Positions 16,220 to 25,389 of a DNA stretch of 64,000 nt are shown here, piece by piece. The notes beneath the pieces were generated by a model that did no database searches, was not told the origin of the DNA, and was given only the letters and a program-made list of their open reading frames with translations. The DNA is taken from the NCBI RefSeq assembly GCF_008119785.1, contig NZ_VSFA01000018.1:1-64000 (forward strand). Reading direction: 5' to 3'. The stretch comes from Micromonospora sp. MP36. GTDB lineage: Bacteria > Actinomycetota > Actinomycetes > Mycobacteriales > Micromonosporaceae. Position numbers and translations under genes: made by a program. Every line of letters begins with the position of its first letter. The first letter of the stretch is position 1.

Positions 16220-18700
16220 TTACTGCTTGGCGACCGTGATCGTCGCCGTGCGGTAGTTGTTGCGCGTGTCGTTGTTGCTCGGGTCGTAGTTCTGCTCGAT
16301 GTTGCCGGCGCTGTCGACCGAGAACCAGCGGAACGTCGTGGTCTCGGTCACGTGGAACACCTGTCCCGGCTCACGGAACTCGGTCGCCGCGTAGCGGGGC
16401 GACTCGAGGGTGGGCCGGCTGCCGTCCGTCGTGTAGTAGATGGTGGCCGGCTCGCTCGTCTCGAAGCGCACGTCGACGGGCCCGGAGTACTTGCCGCCGC
16501 CGGGGACGAGCGTGGACGTCGGCTTCTTGTTGTCCTTGCCCCACTCCGCCGCGATCCGGAACATCTCCATGAGCCCGTTGGCGTACTCCATCGTCTCGGC
16601 GTGGCCGCTGACGAGCTCCGGGTTGCCCACCCACGCCGGCTGGAACGAGCCGCCCTGCCAGTTGCCGGTGGCCGGGTTGTAGACCGAGCCGCCGACCTCC
16701 CAGCCGAAGGCGTAGATCCCGTAGTTGTGGTACAGGTCCTCGCGTACGTTGCCGGCGGAGGAGTAGAGGACGTCCGACGAACCGCCGACGTTCTCCGGCG
16801 TGACGACGGTCTGCCGGTGCGCCTTGACCTGCGACAGGATCCGGGCGGCCGACTGCCAGTAGAACGCCTCGTCACCCAGCGGCGGGCGCGGCGTGGTGAT
16901 CCGCCCGTCCGCGATGTAGGCGCCGGGCTGCCAGAACAGCTGGCCGCCGTTGGAGTGCACCGACATCATGAACTTGATGTTCCGGTACTTCTCGACCAGC
17001 CAGATGATGTTCTTCGACTCGGGTTCGGACAGCTTCTCCGGTCCCTGGTAGGTGTCGCTGACGCAGCTGGTCGACCCGCCCGCGTAGCCGTCGTGGCCCG
17101 ACCCGACCCGGTAGTTCCGGTTCAGGTCGACGCCCCACGAGTTACGCCGGGCCGGATCGGCGTTGTCGTCCGCGCAGTGGTTCGTCATGTTCCGGCGCTG
17201 CGAGGCGAAGTTGTAGAAGCTGTAGTTCGCCCCGTCGGGGTTGTTCGACAGGATGAAGAAGACGTCGGTGTTGTCGACGATCTTCTTCGTCTCCCAGTCC
17301 GACTTGTAGTTGTGCACCAGGCGCTCGGCCGCCTCCAGCGACGTCGTCGCCGGCACCCACTCACGGGCGTGGTCCTGCGCCTGGATCAGGACGCCCGGGT
17401 TCCTGCCGTCGCGGTGCTTGCCGATCCGCAGCACGGGGATCGTGGCCGGACCGCGCGGCACCTCGCCCTCCGGCGCGCCGGCGCGCTTCTGGTCGAGGAA
17501 GTCGGTCAGCGCGACCGGGCCGGACGTCGCGGCGACGATGCCGGTGCCCGTGTTGGTCCGGTACGGGTGTGCCCGGTCGATCAGGCCCTGGGACTGGGTC
17601 CGCAGCGCCGTCGCCACCTGGGCGGCCGTGCTCGCCGGCGCACCGGAGGCGTCCGTGGCGAGAAGGACCCGCACCGCCTTGCCCGCCACCTCGACCGTGA
17701 GCGGGAGGTTCGCCCCCGGCCGGTTCACGAACTCGACGGTGATGTCGTTGCCGCCCTCGTGGCCCCACGCCGCCGAGCTGACCACGACCGCCGATTGCCC
17801 GGTGCCGCCGATCGTGGCCTGGGCCTTACGCTGGTAGCCGTTCGTCTTGTTCGGCAGGTAGACGATCTCGGCGATGTCCGGGTACTGGCGGGCGATCTCC
17901 TCGGCGCGGCTGTAGAGCTGCTGCGGGTGCTTGTAGCCGTCAATGAAGTCCGACTGGTAGCCCGGGTTCGCCGTCAGCGGCGGCGGGCCGTCCTCGAGCC
18001 AGTTGGAGACGTAGCCGGTGGCGGCGCCGCCGGTCGAGCTCGTGACCCGGATCTGGTTCGGGCGGGTGTCAAGCTTGAACAGGTTCCGGTGGAACATGTA
18101 CTGCCCGGAGTCGACGAACCGGCTCATCGTCCGGGCGAAGCCGAACGTCGTGCCTGCGCCCGAGTCGTTCTCGAGCTGCATCGTGACGATCGGGTTCGTC
18201 TGCTGCCCGTCCGTGGTTCGCGCCTCGACGTACAGGAAGCCCTGGCCCTTCGTGGTGAACCAGTCGGCGCGGACGATCCGCACCGTCGCCTCGTGGCCGG
18301 CCGGCTGGACGGCCTGCGCGCGCAGGGCTCGGATGCCGCCGTCAGCCTCGTCGCTCCATGCGAAGCCCTCATCGTCGCCGAGGATTTCGACGCCCATCGC
18401 CTTGAGCTCGGCGATCTGCTCGGTGCTGACCACCGCCTCGCCCTCGATGCCGGACGGCACGCGCCTGAGGCCGTGCTCGAGGTCGAAGCCGGCGGCGACC
18501 ACCTTGTCCAGCATGTCGGCGCCGGTCAGCTGGATGCGGACGAGACGTACCGACTCTGAATCCTCAAGGTGGGATCGCCCCGAGCCCGCCGTGGCGGTCG
18601 ACCCCGCGGGATCCGCGCCTGCGGGCGCGGTCGCCATGAGGACGCTCCCCACCAGGGCGGGCAGTGCGAAGAGCGCTATGCGCAACTGTCTGCGTCGCAT
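16220..18700 (-). CDS. Secreted M14 zinc carboxypeptidase
   Basis: The 826-residue preproprotein has a twin-Arg-like basic start (MRRRQLR), a signal peptide to about residue 30 and a propeptide-like region. The M14 peptidase domain contains zinc ligands His444, Glu447 (DHAREW) and His582 (MSVHSNG), the substrate-binding NR pair in VDLNRNYR and catalytic Glu668 (FGWEVGG). The C-terminus has a chitobiase/FN3-like domain (TIYYTTDGSRPTLES). It is expected to remove C-terminal residues from peptides outside the cell. GGAGG precedes the ATG. No partner genes adjoin it. Confidence 0.92.
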   Translation of the reverse strand: MRRRQLRIALFALPALVGSVLMATAPAGADPAGSTATAGSGRSHLEDSESVRLVRIQLTGADMLDKVVAAGFDLEHGLRRVPSGIEGEAVVSTEQIAELKAMGVEILGDDEGFAWSDEADGGIRALRAQAVQPAGHEATVRIVRADWFTTKGQGFLYVEARTTDGQQTNPIVTMQLENDSGAGTTFGFARTMSRFVDSGQYMFHRNLFKLDTRPNQIRVTSSTGGAATGYVSNWLEDGPPPLTANPGYQSDFIDGYKHPQQLYSRAEEIARQYPDIAEIVYLPNKTNGYQRKAQATIGGTGQSAVVVSSAAWGHEGGNDITVEFVNRPGANLPLTVEVAGKAVRVLLATDASGAPASTAAQVATALRTQSQGLIDRAHPYRTNTGTGIVAATSGPVALTDFLDQKRAGAPEGEVPRGPATIPVLRIGKHRDGRNPGVLIQAQDHAREWVPATTSLEAAERLVHNYKSDWETKKIVDNTDVFFILSNNPDGANYSFYNFASQRRNMTNHCADDNADPARRNSWGVDLNRNYRVGSGHDGYAGGSTSCVSDTYQGPEKLSEPESKNIIWLVEKYRNIKFMMSVHSNGGQLFWQPGAYIADGRITTPRPPLGDEAFYWQSAARILSQVKAHRQTVVTPENVGGSSDVLYSSAGNVREDLYHNYGIYAFGWEVGGSVYNPATGNWQGGSFQPAWVGNPELVSGHAETMEYANGLMEMFRIAAEWGKDNKKPTSTLVPGGGKYSGPVDVRFETSEPATIYYTTDGSRPTLESPRYAATEFREPGQVFHVTETTTFRWFSVDSAGNIEQNYDPSNNDTRNNYRTATITVAKQ

Positions 18701-19022
18701 TCTCCCCTCCTTCTGCTTGTGGCGTCTGGTTGATGTGCGAACCGGCCGCGGTGCTGGGCGGTCCGTTCAGGACGGTCGTGCTGAGCTCGCGCACGGTGAT
18801 CCTGGGTACGACGGAGGCCACCGTCGTGGGAGGTGCACAAGGGCCGCGAGCGAGCTGGGTGCGGTGAGCGTATGTGCATCTTTCGCATCGACGGCGCACG
18901 TGAACCGGATTTGAGCATTACTTGAGGCATCGCCACGCGGTAGCTCGCGTTGGCTGGCCAGACCTGGTGTCGCCGCACGCAGTGCGCCCGAACATGGCGA
19001 AGTCGGCAGGCCGACCGCCCCG
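18701..19022. other. 322-base intergenic region
   Basis: This gap between the M14 gene start and the end of the DUF3592 gene must hold the M14 promoter. It is slightly less GC-rich near 18890-18930, where CTCAA-type repeats occur on the minus strand. I see no convincing gene, promoter pair or hairpin. Confidence 0.4.
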
Positions 19023-19583
19023 TCAGCGCCGGCTGCTCCGCTTGTGCTTGGAACGGCTCGTGAACCGGCCGCTGCCGCCGACCGACGCGGCGGGCCGACG
19101 CGGCCGCGTACGCCGAGGGAACCAGCGCTGGAACGGGATGCGGGACAACAACATCGGCACCGCCAGGACCAGGATCGCGAACCCGGCGACGCCCAGCCCG
19201 CCCTGTACGCGGCCCCGGTGCCCGCTGAGCTGATCGAAGTCGGTGACAAAGTCGCTCGGGTCGGCGGGATTCACCCAGATCGCCACCCGGTCACCACTCG
19301 ACCGGCACACCTCGAAGCAGGCGACCTCCTGCTCGTACGTCCGGCCGCTCAGCTCGTACCGGAAATACATGGTGCTCGACGGGGCCGATCGGTTGCCGCG
19401 GGACTTGGTCACCTGGTCGTAGACGACGGCACGCGCCGGCACCCCGGTGGCCCGTAGTTCCCTCGCCCAGTCGTCGAGCGCGTACTGGGTGTGGAACGGT
19501 AGCCAGAGCAGCACGCCGCCGGCGGCGACCAGCAGGGCGCAGCCGAGGGTCACCCACGCCGACGAGAGTTGCCGCTTGATCAC
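19023..19583 (-). CDS. DUF3592-like membrane protein
   Basis: The 186-residue protein has two transmembrane helices (about residues 10-28 and 128-146) flanking an extracellular beta-rich domain of about 95 residues with two cysteines (ACFEVCRSSGD). A strongly basic C-terminal tail (RRTRPRRP, SKHKRSSRR) follows the second helix. This is the layout of DUF3592 proteins, which have no established function. The cysteine spacing could allow a disulfide outside the membrane. No operon partner is seen. A GH15 gene lies downstream in the same direction after 86 bp of unrelated upstream sequence. Confidence 0.7.
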   Translation of the reverse strand: MIKRQLSSAWVTLGCALLVAAGGVLLWLPFHTQYALDDWARELRATGVPARAVVYDQVTKSRGNRSAPSSTMYFRYELSGRTYEQEVACFEVCRSSGDRVAIWVNPADPSDFVTDFDQLSGHRGRVQGGLGVAGFAILVLAVPMLLSRIPFQRWFPRRTRPRRPAASVGGSGRFTSRSKHKRSSRR

Positions 19584-19669
19584 TCGATCATCGTGGCGTA
19601 AAGACGCAACCCGGCCGCGGAGGGCACCGGCCCGACGCGCCCAGGGCGTTTCCCGGCGGCCACGCGGAC

Positions 19670-21472
19670 TCAGGATCGCAGCTCGGGGGCGTCTCGAATG
19701 GCGAGCGCGGCCTGGACGAGCGCGGCGTGGGTCAACGTCTGAGGGTAGTTGCCGAGGTGGGCGCCGGTCCCGGGGTCCAGCTCCTCGGCATAGAGGCCGA
19801 GGGGGCTGGCGTGGTCGAGCAAGGTCTGGAACAGCTCAACGGCCTCGGCGCGGCGCCCGGTGCGGGCGAGGGCCTGCACGAGCCAGAACGAGCAGGGCAG
19901 GAACGCGCCTTCGGCGCCGGGGAAGCCGTCACGCCCCGGCGGGTAGCGGTAGAGGAGCGGGCCGCCGGCGGAGAGCCTGTCCCGGATGGCGTTGATGGTG
20001 CCCTGCACCCGGGGCGAATCGATACTGTCCAGGTCCAGCAGCGGAAGGACGAGCAGGGCCGCGTCGAGGTCGGGGGAGCCGTAGCTGCGGACGTAGCTGG
20101 CCGCCGTCGGGTCGAAGCCGTGCGCCCGGACCTCGGCGGCGATGGCGTCCCGGGTTTCCTGCCAGCGCCGGCGTTGGCGCTCCGGCAGTGGGTGAATGTC
20201 GGTGATGCGCAGGGCCCGGTCCAGGGCGAGCCAACCCATGAGCTTGGAATGTACGTGCTGATCGGGCTCGCGGACCTCCCAAATGCCGGCGTCGGGCTCC
20301 TGCCAGCAACGGGCGACCAGGTCGGCGAAGCCGCGCACCGCCCGCCACGTCTCGCCGTAGAGGCGCTGCCCGGCCTGCGCGAACGCCCAGGCGGCGTCGA
20401 TCACCCAGCCGTAGCCGTCGAGCTGGTGCTGGCCGGCGGCGCCGTTGCCGATCCGTACCGGCACGCTGCCGAGATAGCCCGGCCAGCCGGGCAGTTCCCG
20501 TTCCGCCGGAACGTGCCGGCCGTGCAGGGTGAGTAGCGCCGGCAGGCGTGGCCGCTGCAGCCGGCTGGCGTGCAACAACCAGGCGAGGAAGCCGTGGGCC
20601 TCATCGGGTTTGCCGACGCTGAGGAAGGCACTGACGCCGATGCTGGCGTCACGGGGCCAGACATAGCGGTAGTCCCAGTTCCGTATCCCGCCAGGGTCCT
20701 CCGGCAGTGACGTGGTGGGTGCGGCCACCGGAGCCTGCGAGGGCGAGTAGGTCAACAGTCGCAGGGTCAGCAGGCTCCGCACGACCTGCTCACGGAACGG
20801 CAGCGACCCGTCGATCTCGGCGGTCCAGGCTCGCCACCGGTTCTCGTCCTCGATGAGCAGGTCCCAGGCCATTGCCGGCTCGACGTGGATCAGCGGTTCG
20901 CGGTGGGCCACGGCCAGCACGAGGGTGACCGGATGACCCGGCCTGACCATGATCGAGCTAGGCCGACCCGGCTCGATGGTAAGCCCGGGAGTGCTGCCCA
21001 CGGAGACCGCGTTCGCGCCCCACTCACACACCAGGTCCCGGCCCCGGTGCTGAACTCGGGGCCGGCGGTGCCGTACGCCGAGGCGGGGGTCGAACTCGAC
21101 GACGGCGTCGACCGCCGCCTCCTCGGCCGACAGACGCCGGACGAGCAGAGTCGTCGGCAGCAGGCGACCGCTGATCTCGGCCACCATGGCCTCGGCGAGG
21201 GTGAGTCGTCCCCTGCCCACCGCCCAGGTCGTCTCCAGGGTGGCCGTGTGCTGCCGGTAACGCCGGTCGACGACCGTGGCCGGCCGGGCCGGGCCGACCC
21301 GGAACGTTCCCGCCTCCGGGCCCCCGACGAGCCGGCCGAACAGGGGCTCGCCGTCGAAGCGGGGCACGCAAAGCCAGTCGATCCCGCCATCACCGGCGAC
21401 CAGGGCAGCGGTGCGGGTGTCACCCAGCAGCCCGTAGTCGCTGAGCGGCGCTGGGGGCCGAGGCCACGTCAC
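19670..21472 (-). CDS. GH15 family glucoamylase/trehalase-like enzyme
   Basis: The 600-residue cytosolic protein has the N-terminal beta-sandwich of prokaryotic GH15 enzymes (SDYGLLGDTRTAALVAGDGGIDWLCVPRFD) and an (alpha/alpha)6 barrel with IRNWDYRYVWPRDA. Catalytic candidates are Glu399 (GIWEVRE) and the Glu563-Glu564 pair (YAEELDPGTGAHLGNYPQ). GH15 members of this form include glucoamylases and acid trehalases. The GTG at 21472 is the only sensible start that keeps the conserved N-terminus and avoids the membrane-protein gene upstream. There is no signal peptide. It probably follows that gene in one transcript. Confidence 0.88.
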   Translation of the reverse strand: MTWPRPPAPLSDYGLLGDTRTAALVAGDGGIDWLCVPRFDGEPLFGRLVGGPEAGTFRVGPARPATVVDRRYRQHTATLETTWAVGRGRLTLAEAMVAEISGRLLPTTLLVRRLSAEEAAVDAVVEFDPRLGVRHRRPRVQHRGRDLVCEWGANAVSVGSTPGLTIEPGRPSSIMVRPGHPVTLVLAVAHREPLIHVEPAMAWDLLIEDENRWRAWTAEIDGSLPFREQVVRSLLTLRLLTYSPSQAPVAAPTTSLPEDPGGIRNWDYRYVWPRDASIGVSAFLSVGKPDEAHGFLAWLLHASRLQRPRLPALLTLHGRHVPAERELPGWPGYLGSVPVRIGNGAAGQHQLDGYGWVIDAAWAFAQAGQRLYGETWRAVRGFADLVARCWQEPDAGIWEVREPDQHVHSKLMGWLALDRALRITDIHPLPERQRRRWQETRDAIAAEVRAHGFDPTAASYVRSYGSPDLDAALLVLPLLDLDSIDSPRVQGTINAIRDRLSAGGPLLYRYPPGRDGFPGAEGAFLPCSFWLVQALARTGRRAEAVELFQTLLDHASPLGLYAEELDPGTGAHLGNYPQTLTHAALVQAALAIRDAPELRS

Positions 21473-21521
21473 GTCGGGCCACCAGTCATCAAGATCGCTC
21501 CCTGCCGAGGCGCGACGCGGG

Positions 21522-21998
21522 TCAACCGGCCTGGAGGAGCAAGCCGAGGACGATCCCGTACAGGACGTGGACGACAGCCGCGACCGCGGGAGTCTGGACG
21601 CCGTAGTTGAGGGCGAACACGCCAGGTGGCTCCAACACGGCCGTGCTGGCCAGGCCCGCCCGCTGCGAGGCCATGCGCGGGTGGACACCCGGAAGCAGCG
21701 GCAGGAGCACCGTCAGCGCTATCCCGACGTGCAGGGTCCCGAGCAGCGCCCCGATCCACCAGGTGGCGCGGTGCAGCAGGGCGAACGTGGCCGCGTAGCC
21801 GAGGGCGAAGCCCTGACCGGCGCAGAGGTGGATGAAGAACCCGAAGACCCGGGCCCGGTCGGGATCCTCGGTGACGATGGTCCCGAGCACCAGGGGAAGG
21901 TCGAGGCGGGTGAGGCCGGCCAGTTGAGCAGTGATCAACGCTGCGGTGAGCGCCACCGTGGCGACCAACCCGAACAACGCCCATCCGGCCCAGTCCAT
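21522..21998 (-). CDS. Membrane protein of unknown function
   Basis: The 158-residue protein has about five hydrophobic segments, with a short charged loop (TEDPDRARV) after the second and few other polar residues. I do not recognise a family. It lies 49 bp upstream of the GH15 gene in the same direction. A possible 62-codon ORF ends one base before its ATG, suggesting translational coupling. The mostly hydrophobic sequence with GC-rich third positions supports it as a real gene. Confidence 0.6.
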   Translation of the reverse strand: MDWAGWALFGLVATVALTAALITAQLAGLTRLDLPLVLGTIVTEDPDRARVFGFFIHLCAGQGFALGYAATFALLHRATWWIGALLGTLHVGIALTVLLPLLPGVHPRMASQRAGLASTAVLEPPGVFALNYGVQTPAVAAVVHVLYGIVLGLLLQAG

Positions 21999-21999
21999 C

Positions 22000-22188
22000 T
22001 CAACAGTGGTCGACGCCGCGGGCGTTCACGGTCGGGACGGCGAGAGCTCCGGCGCTGGCGCCGCCCGGCCCCCCGGCGTCGTCCAGGTCGACACCGGCGC
22101 CAGCCAGCGGCGCAACTGACCGGCTCTGGCCCGCCGAACAGCGGTTCCGGGTCGTCGCCACGCGGCTCGGCGACGGTCGCTCGGTCAT
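22000..22188 (-). CDS. Possible small ORF, 62 codons
   Basis: An ATG at 22188 has GGAGG eight bases upstream, and the frame ends in TGA one base before the ATG of the membrane-protein gene (TGAGATG). The product would be Ser/Gly/Ala-rich with no recognisable domain. A neighbouring frame (DDRATVAEPRGDDPEPL) looks at least as protein-like but lacks a start codon. The 350-base gap from 21999 to 22348 holds nothing else convincing. Confidence 0.3.
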   Translation of the reverse strand: MTERPSPSRVATTRNRCSAGQSRSVAPLAGAGVDLDDAGGPGGASAGALAVPTVNARGVDHC

Positions 22189-22348
22189 CGGTCCATCCTC
22201 CGGCCGGACAACGTGAAGGCCCTACGGCTCTGATCGGGGCGCCCGCCGCGCACCAGCATGGACCACAGTGGCGGCCCCGGATCTCACCATAAGCCACCGG
22301 ACCCGGGACGCTGGCCCGCTTGCTGAGGTGCACCGGGCCCGCCGGGTC

Positions 22349-23110
22349 TCATGATCGCGCTGCCTGGGCGAGCCGGCGCACCGGCTCCGACCAGGCCTGC
22401 GGGTCAAGCCAGGGGAACGTGTGGGCGCCGGGTACTTCCGCGTACCGGCCATCGGGCACCATCTCGGTCAGGTGCCGCGCCCAACGGCTGGTGCTGAGCC
22501 GGTCCTGTTCGCCTCGCAGGACCAGCAGCGGGACCGTCAGCCGCGCCACTGGCTGCTCCACGTCGTGACGAAGATGAGCCCGTACCAGATGCACCAGCCG
22601 GCGCAGCCCGGCCCGCTTCCACTCCGGCCAGTGCGAGTCGGTCAGGCCGGGAGGTTCGTGCCGGCCGTCGAGCTGCCACCGGACGAGCAGGCGTACGGGA
22701 CCGCGGGCGACCGGGTCGACAGTGGGGCTGGCCAGTACCAGCCCGGCCACCCGGGGATGGCCCACGGCGGCTTCGGCGGCGACCTGGGTGCCACTGGAGT
22801 GCCCCGCCAGGATCACGCGGTCCGGTTGTCGGGCAGTCAGCCAGTCCGCCACGGCGTAAGCGAACTCCGGCACCGACAGTTCGTGCGGCGGCTCGCCGCT
22901 GCCGCCGAACCCGGGCAGCTCCACCAGATGCGCGCGCGTCCACCTGCCGAACGCCGCCAGTCCCGGCAACAGGTAGTCGGCCACCGCCATGCCTTGCACG
23001 AGGACGACCTGCGGCACGCCGGTTCGCGGGACGCCGACTGCCCGAGTTCGCATCCGGCCCAGCACCCCGTCGTGGTATGACGTGGTGACGTCGCGCGGGA
23101 ACTCGGGCAT
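22349..23110 (-). CDS. Alpha/beta hydrolase
   Basis: The 253-residue alpha/beta-hydrolase has the oxyanion region VLVQGMAVADYLLPGL, a nucleophile elbow GHSSG with Ser105, and a late catalytic histidine in VPGAHTFPWLD. The acid is probably Asp in LRGEQDRLS. There is no signal peptide. The family includes esterases, haloperoxidase-like enzymes and haloalkane dehalogenases; the substrate is not predictable. It is divergent from the unknown gene at 23158, with 47 bp between the starts, so the two may share control. Confidence 0.88.
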   Translation of the reverse strand: MPEFPRDVTTSYHDGVLGRMRTRAVGVPRTGVPQVVLVQGMAVADYLLPGLAAFGRWTRAHLVELPGFGGSGEPPHELSVPEFAYAVADWLTARQPDRVILAGHSSGTQVAAEAAVGHPRVAGLVLASPTVDPVARGPVRLLVRWQLDGRHEPPGLTDSHWPEWKRAGLRRLVHLVRAHLRHDVEQPVARLTVPLLVLRGEQDRLSTSRWARHLTEMVPDGRYAEVPGAHTFPWLDPQAWSEPVRRLAQAARS

Positions 23111-23157
23111 GACGCTGGGTACCCGCGCTAGCAGGCATGATTCGGCCGGAGGTGGCC

Positions 23158-24546
23158 ATGAGGCTGCCGCGGGAGGTCGCCGGCTTCGACTCCGCGTCCG
23201 CGATGGTGGTGGCGTTGGCCCGGTTCCTGCACGGTCGCGGCACGCCGCCGCTGGGCAATTCCGCCTTCCGGGCGTTGCGACCTGCCGCTGCGGTGGCCGC
23301 CCGATTGCCGGTGACCACCCGTCAGTGGATCTACAGCGTGTTCAGCGGTGCCGAGGGACGCCGCGAGGCGGACATCGCGCGGATCGACGCCGAGACCGTC
23401 GCCGCCTCAGTTGCTGCTCTCTATCCGCGCCGCCGCTACCCGGCGGTGGTGATCGGTTCCTCCAACGGCGCGCTGACGCACCTCTGCGCCGCGCTGGGGG
23501 TGCCCTGGCTGCCGCAGACGCTGCTGCTCCCCGTACGCCAGCAGCAGGTCCCACCGGATGACCCGATGCGTGCGGCGCACGCGTTCGACCGGACCGCCCG
23601 CGCCCTGCTCGATCGCAATCCCGCTCTGGTGCTGCACCATATGCACGACCCGAACCAAGATCGCCTCACCCTGCGCCGGATGGCGTACTTCCGGGTCAAA
23701 CACACCCGACTGGGCCGGGCATACGAGAAGTTCATCACCGACCTCCTCGAACCGGGCGGCACCATCCTGATCGCCGAATGCGGCCAACAGTGGCCTACCA
23801 CCCGCATCGGCCGGCGTCACCTTTTTCAGCTCGGTGCCGTCGGCGGCATGCCGCCCGAGGAATATCGCACCGGCGGCCCGCGGGTAGCGGACTATCTACG
23901 CCGATATGGGGCTGCGGTTTCAGGATGGCAGGCGCCGCCGGCCGACGCGGACAGCCCGGAAGCGGAGTGGGGCTTCGAGCCGGTGCTCCGCGACGACATC
24001 ACCGCCTTCGCCGACCGTCACGGGTTCCGGACGACCCGGTTGATGTTCGACCAGCCCGAGGACCTTAGCCCGCCGATCGCAGACCTCTACCGGTGGTGGT
24101 ACCGGCAACGAGGGCTGCCAGCCAACCGGCTGCTGATCGACTCATTCATCCTGCTCGACCCCTGGTGGACGCTGCGCACCGGCAGCGTGCCGTACTGGAC
24201 GGCCTTTCCGGTCCAGTCGTCACTGGCTGGCCTGCACCGCTACCTTGACGGCGGCGACGGCTACGACTACCTGCACCTGGCACTGTTCTGTCACGGCGTC
24301 GACTCGGTCGGAGTGGCGACCGCCGGGCAGTGGCGTCAACTTCTGCGGCGGGCCCGGATCGAAGGAGCCTTCGCCGGTGTCTCACCAAGCCGGTACCCCA
24401 ACGACCCGTACACCTTCTTCGGTCACCAGCGGGCACTGCGCGCCATCCCGGACCGGTACCCCAATCCCCAGCCACTGCCGCTCAACACGTTCAAGGCATT
24501 CCTGCGCGACGCCCCGCACCGGTACCCCCGAGTGGAGATCGCCTGA
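23158..24546 (+). CDS. Conserved-looking protein of unknown function
   Basis: The 462-residue soluble protein begins MRLPREVAGFDSASAMV; GGAGG five bases upstream favours this ATG over one 21 bases earlier. It has no signal peptide or membrane segment. One region, AVVIGSSNGALTHLCAALG near residue 100, resembles a nucleophile elbow or a nucleotide-binding turn. Another, LLEPGGTILIAECGQQWPTTRIG, looks like a strand-turn segment of a Rossmann-like fold. Many Trp, Tyr, Arg and Pro residues occur in the C-terminal half. I do not recognise the family. It faces the DUF2071 gene with only 25 bp between stops. Confidence 0.7.
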   Translation: MRLPREVAGFDSASAMVVALARFLHGRGTPPLGNSAFRALRPAAAVAARLPVTTRQWIYSVFSGAEGRREADIARIDAETVAASVAALYPRRRYPAVVIGSSNGALTHLCAALGVPWLPQTLLLPVRQQQVPPDDPMRAAHAFDRTARALLDRNPALVLHHMHDPNQDRLTLRRMAYFRVKHTRLGRAYEKFITDLLEPGGTILIAECGQQWPTTRIGRRHLFQLGAVGGMPPEEYRTGGPRVADYLRRYGAAVSGWQAPPADADSPEAEWGFEPVLRDDITAFADRHGFRTTRLMFDQPEDLSPPIADLYRWWYRQRGLPANRLLIDSFILLDPWWTLRTGSVPYWTAFPVQSSLAGLHRYLDGGDGYDYLHLALFCHGVDSVGVATAGQWRQLLRRARIEGAFAGVSPSRYPNDPYTFFGHQRALRAIPDRYPNPQPLPLNTFKAFLRDAPHRYPRVEIA

Positions 24547-24571
24547 CCGGTGGAACGACCTGGTCCGCTGC

Positions 24572-25300
24572 TCACGGTCGCTCCAGCGGATGCCACGCTC
24601 CCACCCGTACCGGAACGCCGACAGACGCGTGGAGCAGCGGATCGCCGGCCGGCATGGACAGTCCGGCGCCGGTCAGCAGCTCCTGGTCCAGCCGAAGCAG
24701 CTCGACCCGGCGCAGCGGCCACTCGGGGTGTTCCACCTCGGCGGTGGCCAGCCTGCCGGCGACGACCGTGAACAGGCGATACCGGGCGGTGAGGAAATGG
24801 GCCAGCTCGTCGCACTCCGCCTCGCGCAGCGGCGGACCCAGCCTCACGTCGGCACCGCAGCGCACCCGGCGCGGGCCGGGCCAGCGGCGCTCACAGCGGT
24901 AGACGACCTGCTTGCCGCTGACCCGTACTGCCATCTTCGACCAGTAGTAGGGCAACCCGTAGCCGGCGCGGGCCGCGAGGACCGCGGGCAGTCGGGCCGC
25001 GTCCAGGGACAGGAACCAGATGCCCCGCCGGCCCCGCCGGTCCCGGACGTAGGTTCGTACGTTGGTCTCAGGAAAGCTCGACAGCCACGGTACGGGCGGC
25101 AGCCCCGGGGCCCGTACCCCCTGCATGAGGAACGGCGTCAACCCGACCCACGCTGATCCGTCGAAGGCCTCCACCGCCAGGCCGGACGGCACCATCGCCT
25201 GCAGCACCGAGGGCGGGCAACGCCAGTGGAAGAACGTTATCCAACTCCACCGGTGGTACATCACCGGTCGTGCCACCTGCGGCGACGGCGGAGCCCGCAT
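24572..25300 (-). CDS. DUF2071 (YqjF-like) protein
   Basis: The 242-residue protein matches DUF2071. It has the N-terminal MYHRWSWITFFHWRCPPSVLQAMVP, the VGLTPFLMQGVRAPGLP and FPETNVRTYVRDRRGRRGIWFLSLDAA stretches, and LPYYWSKM. The family has an acetoacetate-decarboxylase-like fold and no settled function. The ATG at 25300 has an AGGAGG site; an upstream start would add 31 residues lacking family similarity. It lies downstream of the three-gene DUF3618/holin-like operon in the same direction, 89 bp from its last stop, and might be read through from it. Confidence 0.85.
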   Translation of the reverse strand: MRAPPSPQVARPVMYHRWSWITFFHWRCPPSVLQAMVPSGLAVEAFDGSAWVGLTPFLMQGVRAPGLPPVPWLSSFPETNVRTYVRDRRGRRGIWFLSLDAARLPAVLAARAGYGLPYYWSKMAVRVSGKQVVYRCERRWPGPRRVRCGADVRLGPPLREAECDELAHFLTARYRLFTVVAGRLATAEVEHPEWPLRRVELLRLDQELLTGAGLSMPAGDPLLHASVGVPVRVGAWHPLERP

Positions 25301-25389
25301 CAGCCCTCCCTCCTCCCGCCGGCCACGGTCGACGCACGGCAGTGCGGGGCGGACCCGCGTCAGCGAGCCCGCCCCGTCACCGCCCCGGC

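Noticed and set aside
15647-18559. 970-codon plus-strand frame over the M14 peptidase
   Set aside because: Antisense shadow: no domain, overlaps the acetyltransferase as well, and the opposite strand has all M14 catalytic residues.
22000-22333. Second minus-strand frame (DDRATVAEPRGDDPEPL...) before the membrane protein
   Set aside because: Looks protein-like for about 25 residues but has no start codon and turns into Arg-rich shadow sequence; a decayed gene is possible but unsupported.
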